A stretch of DNA of 64,000 nucleotides. Source: SZUA-100 sp965248135 (lineage in GTDB: Bacteria > Pseudomonadota > Alphaproteobacteria > Rhizobiales > Rhizobiaceae). The stretch spans positions 124,001 to 188,000 of the forward strand of contig CBDFIN010000010.1 of assembly GCA_965248135.1 (NCBI GenBank), read 5' to 3'. Position 1 is the first letter of the stretch, and every line of letters begins with the position of its first letter. Position numbers and translations under genes: made by a program. This document shows positions 18,395 to 28,366 of this stretch, one piece after another. The notes below the pieces were generated by a model. It searched no databases, was not told where the DNA came from, and saw only the letters and a program-made list of their open reading frames with translations.

Positions 18395-20065
18395 CTACAC
18401 CCTGGTCACAAAGACGGTTGTGACCGGCTTTTTTCCCCAGATCTGACGAGCCTCGGCACGAACCGCCCGTCTTACGGCTTCTCGCACTTTGCCAATATCT
18501 TTGCGCCGGCGGCGTGGAATTCCTTCAAATGCGCCCAAGGCGGCATCGTAAAGGCAATCTTCCATCGAATCCTCTTCATCCTCAAGTTCAGGAAGACCGT
18601 GAATGGCAATGTCAGGGTCTGCCAGGAGATCACCATTGCGGTTCATTACCATCGCGACAGCGGCACAACCAGCATAGGAAAGTCCTCGTCTTTTCAATAC
18701 CCCAATAGCCTCATCTGAGCCAAGAATCTTGCCATCTTTGTAGAACCGTCCGCTAGGGACCGTGCGGATGATCTCTGTCGCTCCCGGTGCCAAGCGGAGC
18801 ATGTCGCCGTTTCTCACCGGCGCCACATCTTCGACCCCGATATCGGCCGCAAGCTTGGCGTGAGCGTTCAAGTGGGCGGCCTCACCATGCACCGGAACAG
18901 CTATGTCGGGTTTGACCCAATCATACATTTTCCGTAGTTCGCTACGCCGTGGATGACCTGATACGTGCACCAGGCCGTCATCATCGGTAATTATCTCAAC
19001 ACCCTGATCAATCAGGGCATTCTGGATCTCGATAATCGACTTGCCATTGCCGGGAATCGTACGAGAGGAAAACACCACCCGGTCACCAGCACTGAGCGAG
19101 CCCTTGTGGTGATTATTTGCGGCAAGTCTTGCAAGGGCGGCTCGCGGCTCACCCTGACTTCCGGTCAAAATGATCACCAGCTCGGCGCGCGGAATGGACT
19201 TAAACTCATCCTCGCTGACGAAAGGTGCAATGCCATCAAGATAGCCCAATTCTCGCGATACATCGCAAACCCGATGCATCGAGCGACCGAATATCATCAC
19301 CTTGCGGCCAGCCTTGCCCGCAGCTATGGCGATTGATCGGATCCGACCGACGTTGGAGGAAAAGGTGGTCACCAGCACCCTGCCGGTCGAGCCTTCGATG
19401 ATCTCGGCCAAACTGTCGGAAACCTGTTGTTCACTGGGCGATTCACCCTTGCGCATGGCATTGGTGGAATCACAGATCAGCGCCAACACACCTTCCTTAC
19501 CTAATTCGCGGAAACGTTTTTCGTCGGTCACCTGCCCGAGCGACGGCGCCAGATCAAGTTTCCAGTCACCCGTATGGATAATTCGCCCAAGCGGCGTTTT
19601 GATAGCAAGCGAAACCGGTTCCGGAATGGAATGTGTCACGTGCACTGCCTCAATTTCAAACGAACCGGTTTTGAAGCTTTCTCCTGCCTTGAAGACTGTC
19701 AGCGGAATATCAGGCGCTCCCCGGTCGGAATAACGCTTGGCCTCCAGCATGCCGGCAGCGAAAGGCGAACAATAGACCGGTGCGCGCAGCTGCGGCCACA
19801 AGGTCAGCAATGCGCCATAGTGGTCCTCATGGGCGTGGGTTATGATAATGGCTTCCAGATTGTCGACCTGTTGCAAGAGAAAACGGATATCCGGCAGCAC
19901 CAGATCTACCCCCGGTAATGCAGCACCGGGAAATGTGACCCCGATATCAACCACAATCCACTTGCGTTTTTCCGGATTGCCATAACCATACATGGCCAGG
20001 TTCATGCCGATTTCACCAACACCACCAAGTGGTACGAAAACCAAGTCTTCCTTTAGATTAGTCAT
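18395..20065 (-). CDS. rnj: Ribonuclease J
   Basis: A metallo-beta-lactamase/beta-CASP nuclease with endo- and 5'-3' exoribonuclease activity in RNA maturation and decay. The 556-residue product has the metal motif THAHEDHYGALL near residues 77-88, GDWKLD, a beta-CASP region with SSNVGRIRSIA, and the late motif HVSGHPRRSELRKMYDWVKPD where the exonuclease specificity histidine lies. The C-terminal segment is Arg-rich. It lies between birA and mce on the same strand. Confidence 0.95.
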   Translation of the reverse strand: MTNLKEDLVFVPLGGVGEIGMNLAMYGYGNPEKRKWIVVDIGVTFPGAALPGVDLVLPDIRFLLQQVDNLEAIIITHAHEDHYGALLTLWPQLRAPVYCSPFAAGMLEAKRYSDRGAPDIPLTVFKAGESFKTGSFEIEAVHVTHSIPEPVSLAIKTPLGRIIHTGDWKLDLAPSLGQVTDEKRFRELGKEGVLALICDSTNAMRKGESPSEQQVSDSLAEIIEGSTGRVLVTTFSSNVGRIRSIAIAAGKAGRKVMIFGRSMHRVCDVSRELGYLDGIAPFVSEDEFKSIPRAELVIILTGSQGEPRAALARLAANNHHKGSLSAGDRVVFSSRTIPGNGKSIIEIQNALIDQGVEIITDDDGLVHVSGHPRRSELRKMYDWVKPDIAVPVHGEAAHLNAHAKLAADIGVEDVAPVRNGDMLRLAPGATEIIRTVPSGRFYKDGKILGSDEAIGVLKRRGLSYAGCAAVAMVMNRNGDLLADPDIAIHGLPELEDEEDSMEDCLYDAALGAFEGIPRRRRKDIGKVREAVRRAVRAEARQIWGKKPVTTVFVTRV

Positions 20066-20086
20066 TGCTGTAATTTTTGTCCTCTC

Positions 20087-20842
20087 TCAAGTCGCGGAAA
20101 AAAATATGTCCGCGGCTGATATTTTTTTAACCCCATTACCGGTATCAAGCAGCAGGTAACCGCTGTCATCGATATCCCGGAATACCCCCGATTGCTCATG
20201 ATCGTCAAACCGCGCGGTGATTGTTTCGCCGATCCCGGCTGCCCAACCGAGCCATTGGCTCCTGAAGGAAGGAAAACCCTCTCCCAACATCCATTTTTTC
20301 AGCAACCGGTGCATTGCCCGTTGCAACCGTGGTAACAATATTTCTGGATCGACATCGTACCCCTCCATTGCCAAAGACGTGGCGGGATACATTGGCAACT
20401 CTGGCATTTTCTTACAGTTAATGCCACAGCCAATGACGATCGCTTGCGCGTTATCTTGAAGCTGTGCGGCTTCAAGCAGAATTCCACACAGCTTCTTGCC
20501 ATTTAGCAGCACATCATTGGGCCATTTAATGGCCAGGTCGGGAAATTTTGCGCCGGTTAGCGAAGCAATTGCTTCAACCACGGCAAGTGAGGCGACAAAC
20601 GGCAATATTGCACCGGCTTTCATTGGTCGGTTGTTGATCACCAGCACAGAAGCATAAAGGTTGCCGGGCTTTGAAACCCAATGTCTGTTCCGGCGGGCTT
20701 TTCCCTTGCTCTGGCTTTTTGCCACAACCCACAAAGGTCGGCGTTCACCCTTGCGGGCGCGACGCATGCATTCGAGATTGGTTGAATCGACCGTTTCCAG
20801 CTCTACCGTACGCCACAATTCGGGCTGATCTGCTCGCGCCAC
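20087..20842 (-). CDS. birA: Biotin--[acetyl-CoA-carboxylase] ligase
   Basis: BirA charges biotin as biotinyl-AMP and transfers it to carboxyl carrier proteins. The 251-residue product has DSTNLECMRRA, the ligase core segment with SKGKARRNRHW in the usual GRGRRGR position, KWPNDVLLNGKKLCGILLE, and a small C-terminal SH3-like domain. There is no N-terminal helix-turn-helix, so this is a group I ligase that cannot repress bio genes. It follows nuoN by 13 bases, the typical Hyphomicrobiales position. Confidence 0.93.
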   Translation of the reverse strand: MARADQPELWRTVELETVDSTNLECMRRARKGERRPLWVVAKSQSKGKARRNRHWVSKPGNLYASVLVINNRPMKAGAILPFVASLAVVEAIASLTGAKFPDLAIKWPNDVLLNGKKLCGILLEAAQLQDNAQAIVIGCGINCKKMPELPMYPATSLAMEGYDVDPEILLPRLQRAMHRLLKKWMLGEGFPSFRSQWLGWAAGIGETITARFDDHEQSGVFRDIDDSGYLLLDTGNGVKKISAADIFFSAT

Positions 20843-20855
20843 CGGTCCGGCAAAA

Positions 20856-22298
20856 TTAGCTGAAAAAACTGCGCGCGGCGTTTTCCGCCGTGGTCAGCAA
20901 CATGTCGCCGAAAAGAACGTAGAAAATTACAAACAGACCGCTCAAGCCAAGTACCAGCCGCAATTCGCTCGCCATGGGAACAAATTCGCCTGCTGATTCA
21001 TCCATCCACATAATCTTGATGATGCGCAGATAATAAAATGCGCCAATCACACTCGCCAAAACACCGACAATCGCCAGGGTATAGAGTTGCGCTTCCATCG
21101 CAGCCAAAAAGACATACCACTTCGCCCAAAATCCGGCTAGCGGTGGAATCCCGGCCATTGAAAACAAAAGCGCGGTCAAAAACAACGCCATCACCGGATT
21201 GGTCTTTGAGGCGCCCGCAAGTTCCCTGATGTCCTCGACCATGCCTTCCTTCCGACGCATGGCCAAAATGCAGGCGAACGTGCCCAGGGTCATGGTCATA
21301 TAGATCATCATGTACAAGATGACACCGGTCACACCATCTTGATTACCTGCTGCCAGACCGACAAGTGCAAAGCCCATATGGCCGATTGATGAATAGGCCA
21401 TCAGCCGCTTGATGTTGTTTTGACCGATAGCGGCAAATGCACCAAGCACCATCGATGCCAGCGATATAAACACGACGATTTGTTGCCAGTCGTTGGTCAC
21501 CGGCTCGAATGGAGACATAACCAACCGAATGAACAGCGCCATGGCGGCAACTTTGGGTGCTGCGGCAAAAAACGCGGTGACCGGCGTTGGCGCGCCCTCA
21601 TAGACGTCAGGGGTCCACATGTGAAACGGTACCGCAGAAATTTTGAAGGCGATGCCGGCAAGAATGAACACTAGTCCAAAAATGATACCAAGCGACGCAC
21701 CATGGCTTGCAAGGGCTTCTGAAATAGCGCCAAACCCGGTATGACCGGTAAAACCATAGACCAGCGACGAACCGTAAAGCAGCATGCCGGAAGAAAGCGC
21801 GCCCAGGACAAAATACTTCAAACCGGCTTCGGTGGAGCGCACCGAATCCCGGTTAATCGCGGCAACCACATAAAGCGATAAAGACTGCAGTTCCAAACCG
21901 AGATAGAGCGCAATGAGATCATTTGCGGAAATCATCAACATCATGCCGGTCGTCGCTAGCAAAATCAGGATCGGATATTCAAAATGGTCGAACTTTTCCA
22001 CCCTTGAAAAACCGACAGACATGGCAATAGCAAGACCGGAACCGATCAGCACCAGTACTTTCATTAACCGCGCAAACGGATCGAGCACAAACGCGCCGTG
22101 AAACGCCTCGCCATCACCGGTCAGCATCACCAACCACAGGCCGGCGGCAATGATCAATGCCACTGCAAGTCCGGTGACCAGCCGCGCCGCTGAACTGCGG
22201 GCGAAGGTGCCAATCATCAACAACACCATAGCGCCAATGGCCAGCCAAAGCTCAGGATAGGCCAAAACCAGATCGGGAATGTCTATTGCAGGCTGCAT
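20856..22298 (-). CDS. nuoN: NADH-quinone oxidoreductase subunit N
   Basis: An antiporter-like proton-translocating membrane subunit of complex I, 480 residues with about 14 hydrophobic segments. Family features include KYFVLGALSSGMLLYG, PFHMWTPDVYEGAPTPVTAFFA and IGQNNIKRLMAYSSIGHMGFAL. It is the last nuo gene, followed closely by birA on the same strand and preceded by nuoM with a 22-base gap. Confidence 0.97.
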   Translation of the reverse strand: MQPAIDIPDLVLAYPELWLAIGAMVLLMIGTFARSSAARLVTGLAVALIIAAGLWLVMLTGDGEAFHGAFVLDPFARLMKVLVLIGSGLAIAMSVGFSRVEKFDHFEYPILILLATTGMMLMISANDLIALYLGLELQSLSLYVVAAINRDSVRSTEAGLKYFVLGALSSGMLLYGSSLVYGFTGHTGFGAISEALASHGASLGIIFGLVFILAGIAFKISAVPFHMWTPDVYEGAPTPVTAFFAAAPKVAAMALFIRLVMSPFEPVTNDWQQIVVFISLASMVLGAFAAIGQNNIKRLMAYSSIGHMGFALVGLAAGNQDGVTGVILYMMIYMTMTLGTFACILAMRRKEGMVEDIRELAGASKTNPVMALFLTALLFSMAGIPPLAGFWAKWYVFLAAMEAQLYTLAIVGVLASVIGAFYYLRIIKIMWMDESAGEFVPMASELRLVLGLSGLFVIFYVLFGDMLLTTAENAARSFFS

Positions 22299-22320
22299 TT
22301 CAACTGTCTTTCATCACGCA

Positions 22321-23826
22321 TCAGTTAAGGGGCGCTGCTGCGAGGGTTGTACTCAGGGACGCCTGGTAGTTGGCGATCAAAGCCTCGACGGAGGACTGGG
22401 TTACATCGAACACAAATGATGGATAAATGCCGAACACAATGACCAGCACCACCAAAGGATAAAGGATCATTTTCTCGCGGCCATTAAGATCGGTGATTGT
22501 CCGCAATCTGTCGATTTCCAGCGAACCAAATATCACCCGGCGATAGAGCCACAGCGCATAGGCGGCCGAAAGAACCACACCGGTTGTTGCCAGGATCGCC
22601 ACCCAGCTATTGGCAAAGAATGCGCCAATCAGGGTCATGAACTCACCGACAAATCCCGATGTGCCAGGCAGACCGACATTGGCCAGCGTAAAGATCAAGA
22701 ACACCACCGCATAGTTGGGCATTCGGTTTACCAGCCCACCATAGGCGGCGATTTCTCTGGTATGCATACGGTCATAGATCACGCCCACGCACAAAAACAG
22801 TGCGCCAGATACCAGACCATGCGACAGCATCTGAAAAATGCCGCCCTGAACGCCGTGCATGTTCATGGTGAAGATGCCCATCGTGACGAAACCCATGTGG
22901 GCGACCGACGAATAGGCGATCAGTTTTTTCATATCATCTTGCATCAGCGCCACCAGCGAGGTGTAGATGATGGCAACCACCGATAGCGTATAAATGAGCG
23001 GTGCAAAGTCGGCGCTGGCGTGAGGAAACATCGGCAACGAGAAACGCAGGAAACCATAACCGCCCATTTTTAACAGGATCGCGGCAAGAATGACCGAACC
23101 GGCGGTCGGCGCTTCAACATGCGCATCCGGCAACCAGGTATGCACCGGCCACATCGGCATTTTTACGGCGAAGGATGCAAAGAAGGCAAGCCACAGCCAG
23201 GTCTGCATCGACGGCGGGAACTGATGCTCCAGCAGCTTCGGAATATCTGTGGTGCCGGCCTCCCAATACATCGCCATGATGGCCAACAGCATCAAGACAG
23301 AGCCGGCAAGGGTGTAGAGGAAAAACTTGAACGAGGCGTAAACCCGTCGCTTGCCACCCCACACACCGATGATCAAGAACATCGGGATCAGGCCGGCCTC
23401 GAAGAAGACATAGAACAGCACGATATCGAGGGTGCAGAACACGCCGATCATCAATGTTTCGAGCACCAGGAAGGCGATCATATATTCGCGCACCCGCTCC
23501 TCGATCGATTCCCAACTGGCTAAAATGGCAAACGGCATGAGGAAGGTGGTCAAGATGATGAACAGTACCGAAATGCCGTCGACACCCAGATGATAGGTAA
23601 TGCTACCCAGCCAGGCGGCTTTCTCCTCCATCTGGAAGCCGGCAACGGTATTGTCGAATTCAATCCATACGAACAGCGAGATTAAAAAGGTCAGTACCGT
23701 GGTCCAAAGGGCGACAATGCGGACATTGCGCCGGGCGATTTCGCTGTCATCCCAGATCAACAGGATAACCGCCGCCCCGACCAGCGGCAGGAACGTGACA
23801 ATAGAAAGAACAGGCCAGCTTGCCAT
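22321..23826 (-). CDS. nuoM: NADH-quinone oxidoreductase subunit M
   Basis: An antiporter-like membrane subunit of complex I with 501 residues. Landmarks are KMPMWPVHTWLPDAHVEAPTAGSVILA and MQDDMKKLIAYSSVAHMGFV, which hold the conserved lysines and histidine of the proton path. Its ATG overlaps the nuoL stop (TGATG), so translation is coupled. Confidence 0.97.
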   Translation of the reverse strand: MASWPVLSIVTFLPLVGAAVILLIWDDSEIARRNVRIVALWTTVLTFLISLFVWIEFDNTVAGFQMEEKAAWLGSITYHLGVDGISVLFIILTTFLMPFAILASWESIEERVREYMIAFLVLETLMIGVFCTLDIVLFYVFFEAGLIPMFLIIGVWGGKRRVYASFKFFLYTLAGSVLMLLAIMAMYWEAGTTDIPKLLEHQFPPSMQTWLWLAFFASFAVKMPMWPVHTWLPDAHVEAPTAGSVILAAILLKMGGYGFLRFSLPMFPHASADFAPLIYTLSVVAIIYTSLVALMQDDMKKLIAYSSVAHMGFVTMGIFTMNMHGVQGGIFQMLSHGLVSGALFLCVGVIYDRMHTREIAAYGGLVNRMPNYAVVFLIFTLANVGLPGTSGFVGEFMTLIGAFFANSWVAILATTGVVLSAAYALWLYRRVIFGSLEIDRLRTITDLNGREKMILYPLVVLVIVFGIYPSFVFDVTQSSVEALIANYQASLSTTLAAAPLN

Positions 23827-25811
23827 CAGCGTGCTCCCCCGAACATCATCCAGGTAGTCAACAGCGCCGCCCCAATCAGCATGGCAAACGCGTAATGATA
23901 GACATAACCCGTCTGCAATTTGACAATGCGGTTGGTGACATCAAGCACGCGAGCAGAAACACCATCGGGTCCAAACCCGTCGATCAGCCAGCCGTCGCCC
24001 TTTTTCCACAAAAAACGACCAAGCCACTTGGCCGGACGGACCAGCAGGAAGTCGTATATTTCATCGAAATACCACTTGTTGAGCAGGAATTTATAAAGCC
24101 CGGCATGCTGTTTGGCCAGTTCGCCCGGAATGGCCGGAGAGCGGATATAGAACAGCCAGGCCGTTGCAAAGCCGATCAGCATCATGATAAATGGCGCCAG
24201 TCTGACCAGCCACGGCACATTGTGGAAGTCGTGAATTATGTGATTTTCTTTCGAGGTGAACAACGCACCGCGCCAGAATTCCTCATAGCCGTCGCCGATA
24301 AACGAACCACTAAATATCAGACCGGCGAAAAGCGCACCGGCGGCAAGAATATATAACGGCACCAGCATGACTTTAGGGCTGTCATGAATATGCGCCATCA
24401 CCTCGGCCGGCGCCCGCTCGCGGCCATGGAAAGTCATGAAAATCAACCGCCAGGAATAGAAACTGGTGAACAGTGCAGCAATTACCGTCAGGCCAAAGGC
24501 ATAGCCGGCAAATGAATTATGGCCGACATAGAGGCTCTCGATAATCGCATCCTTGGAGAAGAAACCGGCAGTACCGATAACCGTACCTGGAATGCCAAGT
24601 CCGGTCAGCGCCACGGTGCCGATGATCATCAACCAGTAGGTTTTGGGAATATGTCTGCGCAGACCGCCCATGCGGCGCATGTCCTGTTCATCAGCAACCG
24701 CATGAATGACCGAACCGGCGCCAAGGAAAAGCAACGCCTTGAAAAATGCATGGGTAAACAGATGGAAAATCGCCGGCCCATAGGCACCAACACCGAGGGC
24801 TGCAAACATATAACCAAGCTGCGAGCAGGTCGAATAGGCGATCACCCGCTTGATATCATTTTGCACCAGCCCCACCGTTGCGGCGAAAAAGGCGGTTGTC
24901 GCACCGATGAATGTCACCACGGTCAAAGCGGTATGTGACAATTCAAACAACGGCGACATGCGTGCCACCAAAAACACCCCGGCGGTTACCATGGTTGCAG
25001 CATGAATGAGTGCAGAAACCGGCGTCGGACCTTCCATCGCGTCCGGCAGCCAGGTATGCAGCAAAAACTGCGCGGATTTGCCCATCGCGCCCATGAATAA
25101 CAGCAGACAGATAGCGGTGATCGCCGATGCCCTGTCGAGCGCATAGCCGGCAAAATTCATCACAGGCGCGGCTTCCGCCCCACCATGGTCAGCGCCAAAA
25201 CTTGCCGCATTGGCAAAGATGGTCTCCAGATTCATCGAACTGAATACGACAAACACGCCGAAAATACCGAGCGCGAAGCCAAAATCGCCAATTCGGTTGA
25301 CAATAAATGCCTTGATCGCGGCGGCATTAGCCGACGGTTTCTTGTACCAGAAACCGATCAGCAGATAGGAGGCAAGACCAACGCCCTCCCAGCCAAAGAA
25401 CATCTGCATCAAATTGTTAGCGGTAACCAGCATCAACATGGCGAAGGTGAAAAGCGACAGATAGGCAAAAAACCGTGGCCGGTGCGGATCGTTGTGCATG
25501 TATCCGATCGAATAGATGTGCACCAGCGACGAAACGGTATTGACCACCACCAGCATCACCACCGTCAGCGTATCGATATATATCGCCCAGTCGACATTGA
25601 GCCCGCCGGTAGACACCCACCGCATCATCGTTCTTGTTTCGGCTTCGCCACCACCCCAGGCAAAGGTGAAAAAGGCAATCCACGAAAGCAGGGCCGAGAT
25701 CACCAGCAAACCCGAAGTGACATATTCGCTGGCCCGCGCGCCAATGGAGCGCCCAAACAGTCCGGCAATCAAAAACCCGGCAAGAGGCAGCAGGACGATG
25801 GCTTGATACAT
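23826..25811 (-). CDS. nuoL: NADH-quinone oxidoreductase subunit L
   Basis: The largest membrane subunit of complex I, 661 residues. It has an antiporter-like core with FGWEGVGLASYLLIGFWY, LLHTWLPDAMEGPTPVSALIHAATMVTAGVF and QNDIKRVIAYSTCSQLGYMF, and a C-terminal part that in known structures forms the long lateral helix running beside NuoM and NuoN. It lies 8 bases after nuoK and overlaps nuoM. Confidence 0.97.
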   Translation of the reverse strand: MYQAIVLLPLAGFLIAGLFGRSIGARASEYVTSGLLVISALLSWIAFFTFAWGGGEAETRTMMRWVSTGGLNVDWAIYIDTLTVVMLVVVNTVSSLVHIYSIGYMHNDPHRPRFFAYLSLFTFAMLMLVTANNLMQMFFGWEGVGLASYLLIGFWYKKPSANAAAIKAFIVNRIGDFGFALGIFGVFVVFSSMNLETIFANAASFGADHGGAEAAPVMNFAGYALDRASAITAICLLLFMGAMGKSAQFLLHTWLPDAMEGPTPVSALIHAATMVTAGVFLVARMSPLFELSHTALTVVTFIGATTAFFAATVGLVQNDIKRVIAYSTCSQLGYMFAALGVGAYGPAIFHLFTHAFFKALLFLGAGSVIHAVADEQDMRRMGGLRRHIPKTYWLMIIGTVALTGLGIPGTVIGTAGFFSKDAIIESLYVGHNSFAGYAFGLTVIAALFTSFYSWRLIFMTFHGRERAPAEVMAHIHDSPKVMLVPLYILAAGALFAGLIFSGSFIGDGYEEFWRGALFTSKENHIIHDFHNVPWLVRLAPFIMMLIGFATAWLFYIRSPAIPGELAKQHAGLYKFLLNKWYFDEIYDFLLVRPAKWLGRFLWKKGDGWLIDGFGPDGVSARVLDVTNRIVKLQTGYVYHYAFAMLIGAALLTTWMMFGGAR

Positions 25812-25819
25812 TGTGCTTT

Positions 25820-26128
25820 CTAGCCCTTCATCATGTTAACGTCTTCAACCGCGATGGAGCCGCGGTTGCGGAAGAATACAACCAAAATGGCAAGCCCGAT
25901 CGCCGCTTCTGCCGCCGCAACGGTTAGAATAAACAGGGCGAATATCTGGCCAGTCAAATCACCCAGATGTTGCGAAAAGGCGACGAAATTGAGGTTCACC
26001 GAAAGCAGGATCAGTTCAATCGACATCAAGATGACGATGACGTTCTTGCGGTTGAGGAATATGCCGAACACGCCAATAGTGAACAAAATGGCACCGACGG
26101 TGAGATAGTGGGAAAGGCCTATCTCCAT
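25820..26128 (-). CDS. nuoK: NADH-quinone oxidoreductase subunit K
   Basis: A 102-residue membrane subunit of complex I with three transmembrane segments and buried glutamates (MSIELILLSVN, and AAAEAAIGLAI). The ATG at 26128 gives the family N-terminus MEIGLSHYLTVGA; a TTG two codons upstream overlaps the nuoJ stop but is the less likely start. Confidence 0.96.
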   Translation of the reverse strand: MEIGLSHYLTVGAILFTIGVFGIFLNRKNVIVILMSIELILLSVNLNFVAFSQHLGDLTGQIFALFILTVAAAEAAIGLAILVVFFRNRGSIAVEDVNMMKG

Positions 26129-26130
26129 GG

Positions 26131-26748
26131 TCAAATCCCCCTGCCTGATTCAACGTGCTTGACTTCAATTGCCGTTTCGGGCGAGCGGGCCACCTGATCG
26201 GCAATGACTTGCCGGCGAACCCGGGGCTTGTGATGCAGGGTCAAGACAATGGCGCCAATCATCGCAACCAACAGCACCAGTCCGGCCAGTTGGAAGAAGA
26301 AAATATAGCGGGTATAAAGCAGATCACCCAGCGCCGCGATGTTGGAACGCGCCGCAATGTCGGGGATGGGCTGCACCGCCGGTCCAACCGCCTCCGGTGC
26401 CACAATCGAGGCGCCAAGCACCAACAGCAATTCGACCACCAGCACCAGGCCGACCATTGCGCCGGTTGGCAGATATTGCAGAAATCCCTGCCTTAATTCG
26501 ACGAAATCAACGTCCAGCATCATCACCACAAAGAGGAAAAGCACAGCTACCGCGCCGACATAGACAACCAGTAAAATAAGCGCCAAAAACTCGGCCCCGG
26601 CAATCATGAAAAGACCGGCGGCATTAAAGAATGTCAGGATCAAGAACAGCACCGAATGGACCGGATTACGCGACGAGATCACCATTAGCGCGGCAATAAT
26701 GCCGACGCTAGCAAACAGGTAAAAGAAAAGTGCGGTAAGTACCTCCAT
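26131..26748 (-). CDS. nuoJ: NADH-quinone oxidoreductase subunit J
   Basis: A 205-residue membrane subunit of complex I with five hydrophobic helices, including the flexible third helix region VVYVGAVAVLFLFVVMML that carries a conserved tyrosine. It begins 60 bases after the nuoI stop and ends next to nuoK. Its C-terminus is hydrophilic, as is usual in alphaproteobacteria. Confidence 0.96.
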   Translation of the reverse strand: MEVLTALFFYLFASVGIIAALMVISSRNPVHSVLFLILTFFNAAGLFMIAGAEFLALILLVVYVGAVAVLFLFVVMMLDVDFVELRQGFLQYLPTGAMVGLVLVVELLLVLGASIVAPEAVGPAVQPIPDIAARSNIAALGDLLYTRYIFFFQLAGLVLLVAMIGAIVLTLHHKPRVRRQVIADQVARSPETAIEVKHVESGRGI

Positions 26749-26808
26749 CAGTTTCTGCCCGTCTTATTGATCGTATCGCCCATCATTTCAATCTCTTCTT
26801 GCCCACAC

Positions 26809-27300
26809 TCAGCGATAGGGCGCTTCCAGTCGTTGGTTCTGCGCCAGTTCGCGCTCCCAGCGCTCGCCATTGGCAAGCAGTTTTTCCTTGTCGTAGTAAA
26901 GCTCGTCGCGGGTCTCGGTCGCAAACTCGAAATTCGGCCCTTCAACAATTGCATCCACCGGACAGGCTTCCTGGCAAAAACCGCAATAAATGCATTTGAC
27001 CATATCGATATCGTAGCGCACCGTGCGCCGCGTGCCGTCATTGTTGCGCGGGCCGGCTTCTATGGTGATCGCCTGGGCCGGACAAATCGCCTCGCATAAT
27101 TTGCAGGCAATACAGCGTTCTTCGCCGTTGGGATAACGCCGCAACGCATGTTCACCGCGAAACCGCGGACTGATTGGCCCTTTTTCAAACGGATAATTAA
27201 TTGTCGCCTTTGGGGCGAAAAAATAACGCATCGACAAAAAGAAGGCGCCAACAAAGTCTTTCAAAAAGAGTGATTTGGCGAATTGGTCTAGTCTTGCCAT
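26809..27300 (-). CDS. nuoI: NADH-quinone oxidoreductase subunit I (2x[4Fe-4S])
   Basis: The 163-residue peripheral-arm subunit that carries clusters N6a and N6b. Two ferredoxin-type motifs are intact: CIACKLCEAICP and CIYCGFCQEACP. Residues around RFRGEHALRRY precede the first motif, as in other NuoI proteins. It lies between nuoH and nuoJ. Confidence 0.97.
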   Translation of the reverse strand: MARLDQFAKSLFLKDFVGAFFLSMRYFFAPKATINYPFEKGPISPRFRGEHALRRYPNGEERCIACKLCEAICPAQAITIEAGPRNNDGTRRTVRYDIDMVKCIYCGFCQEACPVDAIVEGPNFEFATETRDELYYDKEKLLANGERWERELAQNQRLEAPYR

Positions 27301-27311
27301 CGCATCACCCC

Positions 27312-28361
27312 TTACGCCGCCCAGCCGGTGATCTGCAGCACCAGCGCGACAAAAAACACCATGAACAGGGAGATCGGCAAAAAGACTTTCCAGCCAAGCC
27401 GCATCAACTGATCATAGCGATAGCGCGGCACAAAAACCTTGACCATCGAAATCATGAAGAACACGGCGAACATTTTCAGCACGAACCAGATGACGCCCGG
27501 CACCCAGGTGAACGGCGCGAAATCAAACGGCGGCAGCCAACCACCCAGGAACAGCACCGTGGTTAGCGCACACATCAACAAAATCGCAATGTACTCGCCC
27601 AGCATATAAAGCATGTAAGGGGTCGAGGAATATTCCACCATATGGCCGGCAACCAGTTCGGACTCGGCCTCTGGCAGGTCAAATGGTGGTCGGTTGGTCT
27701 CGGCCAGTGCCGAAATGAAGAAGATCACGAACATCGGGAACAACGGCAGCCAATGCCAGTCGAGGAAGGTATTCGGCATGCCGAGCAAAGTGCCAACACC
27801 ATCGCGCTGGGCCAAAACGATTTCCGTCAGATTGAGCGAGCCGACACAAAGCAAAACGGTAACAATGACGAAGCCGATTGAAACCTCGTAGGAAACCATT
27901 TGCGCCGCCGATCGCAGGGCGGCAAGAAACGGGTATTTTGAATTCGACGCCCACCCTCCCATGATCACGCCATAGACTTCAAGTGACGAGAAAGCGAAAA
28001 CATACAGGATACCGATATTGACGTCGGCAACCACCCAGTTCTCGTTGACGGGGATCACCGCCCATGCCGAAAGCGCCATCAGCGAGGCCACCATCGGCGC
28101 CATCAAAAAGATGCCCTTGTTGGCACCGGACGGAATTACCGGCTCCTTGAAGAAGAATTTCAGCATATCGGCGAAAGATTGCAGCAGACCCCACGGCCCC
28201 ACCACATTGGGTCCACGGCGCATGTGCACGGCGGCCCATATCTTGCGATCAGCGTAGATAATATAGGCGGTGAATATCAGCAAGGCCACCAACATCAACA
28301 GGCTTTGAGCCAGCATGATAATGCCGGGGATGACATAGGTATCGATGAAGCCAGCGCTCAT
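27312..28361 (-). CDS. nuoH: NADH-quinone oxidoreductase subunit H
   Basis: The membrane subunit that forms much of the quinone entry site, 349 residues with eight hydrophobic segments. Conserved landmarks are YADRKIWAAVHMRRGPNVVGPWGLLQ and AETNRPPFDLPEAESELVAG, the acidic loop linked to quinone chemistry and proton pumping. It lies 5 bases downstream of nuoG and 11 bases upstream of nuoI. Confidence 0.97.
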   Translation of the reverse strand: MSAGFIDTYVIPGIIMLAQSLLMLVALLIFTAYIIYADRKIWAAVHMRRGPNVVGPWGLLQSFADMLKFFFKEPVIPSGANKGIFLMAPMVASLMALSAWAVIPVNENWVVADVNIGILYVFAFSSLEVYGVIMGGWASNSKYPFLAALRSAAQMVSYEVSIGFVIVTVLLCVGSLNLTEIVLAQRDGVGTLLGMPNTFLDWHWLPLFPMFVIFFISALAETNRPPFDLPEAESELVAGHMVEYSSTPYMLYMLGEYIAILLMCALTTVLFLGGWLPPFDFAPFTWVPGVIWFVLKMFAVFFMISMVKVFVPRYRYDQLMRLGWKVFLPISLFMVFFVALVLQITGWAA

Positions 28362-28366
28362 GATAA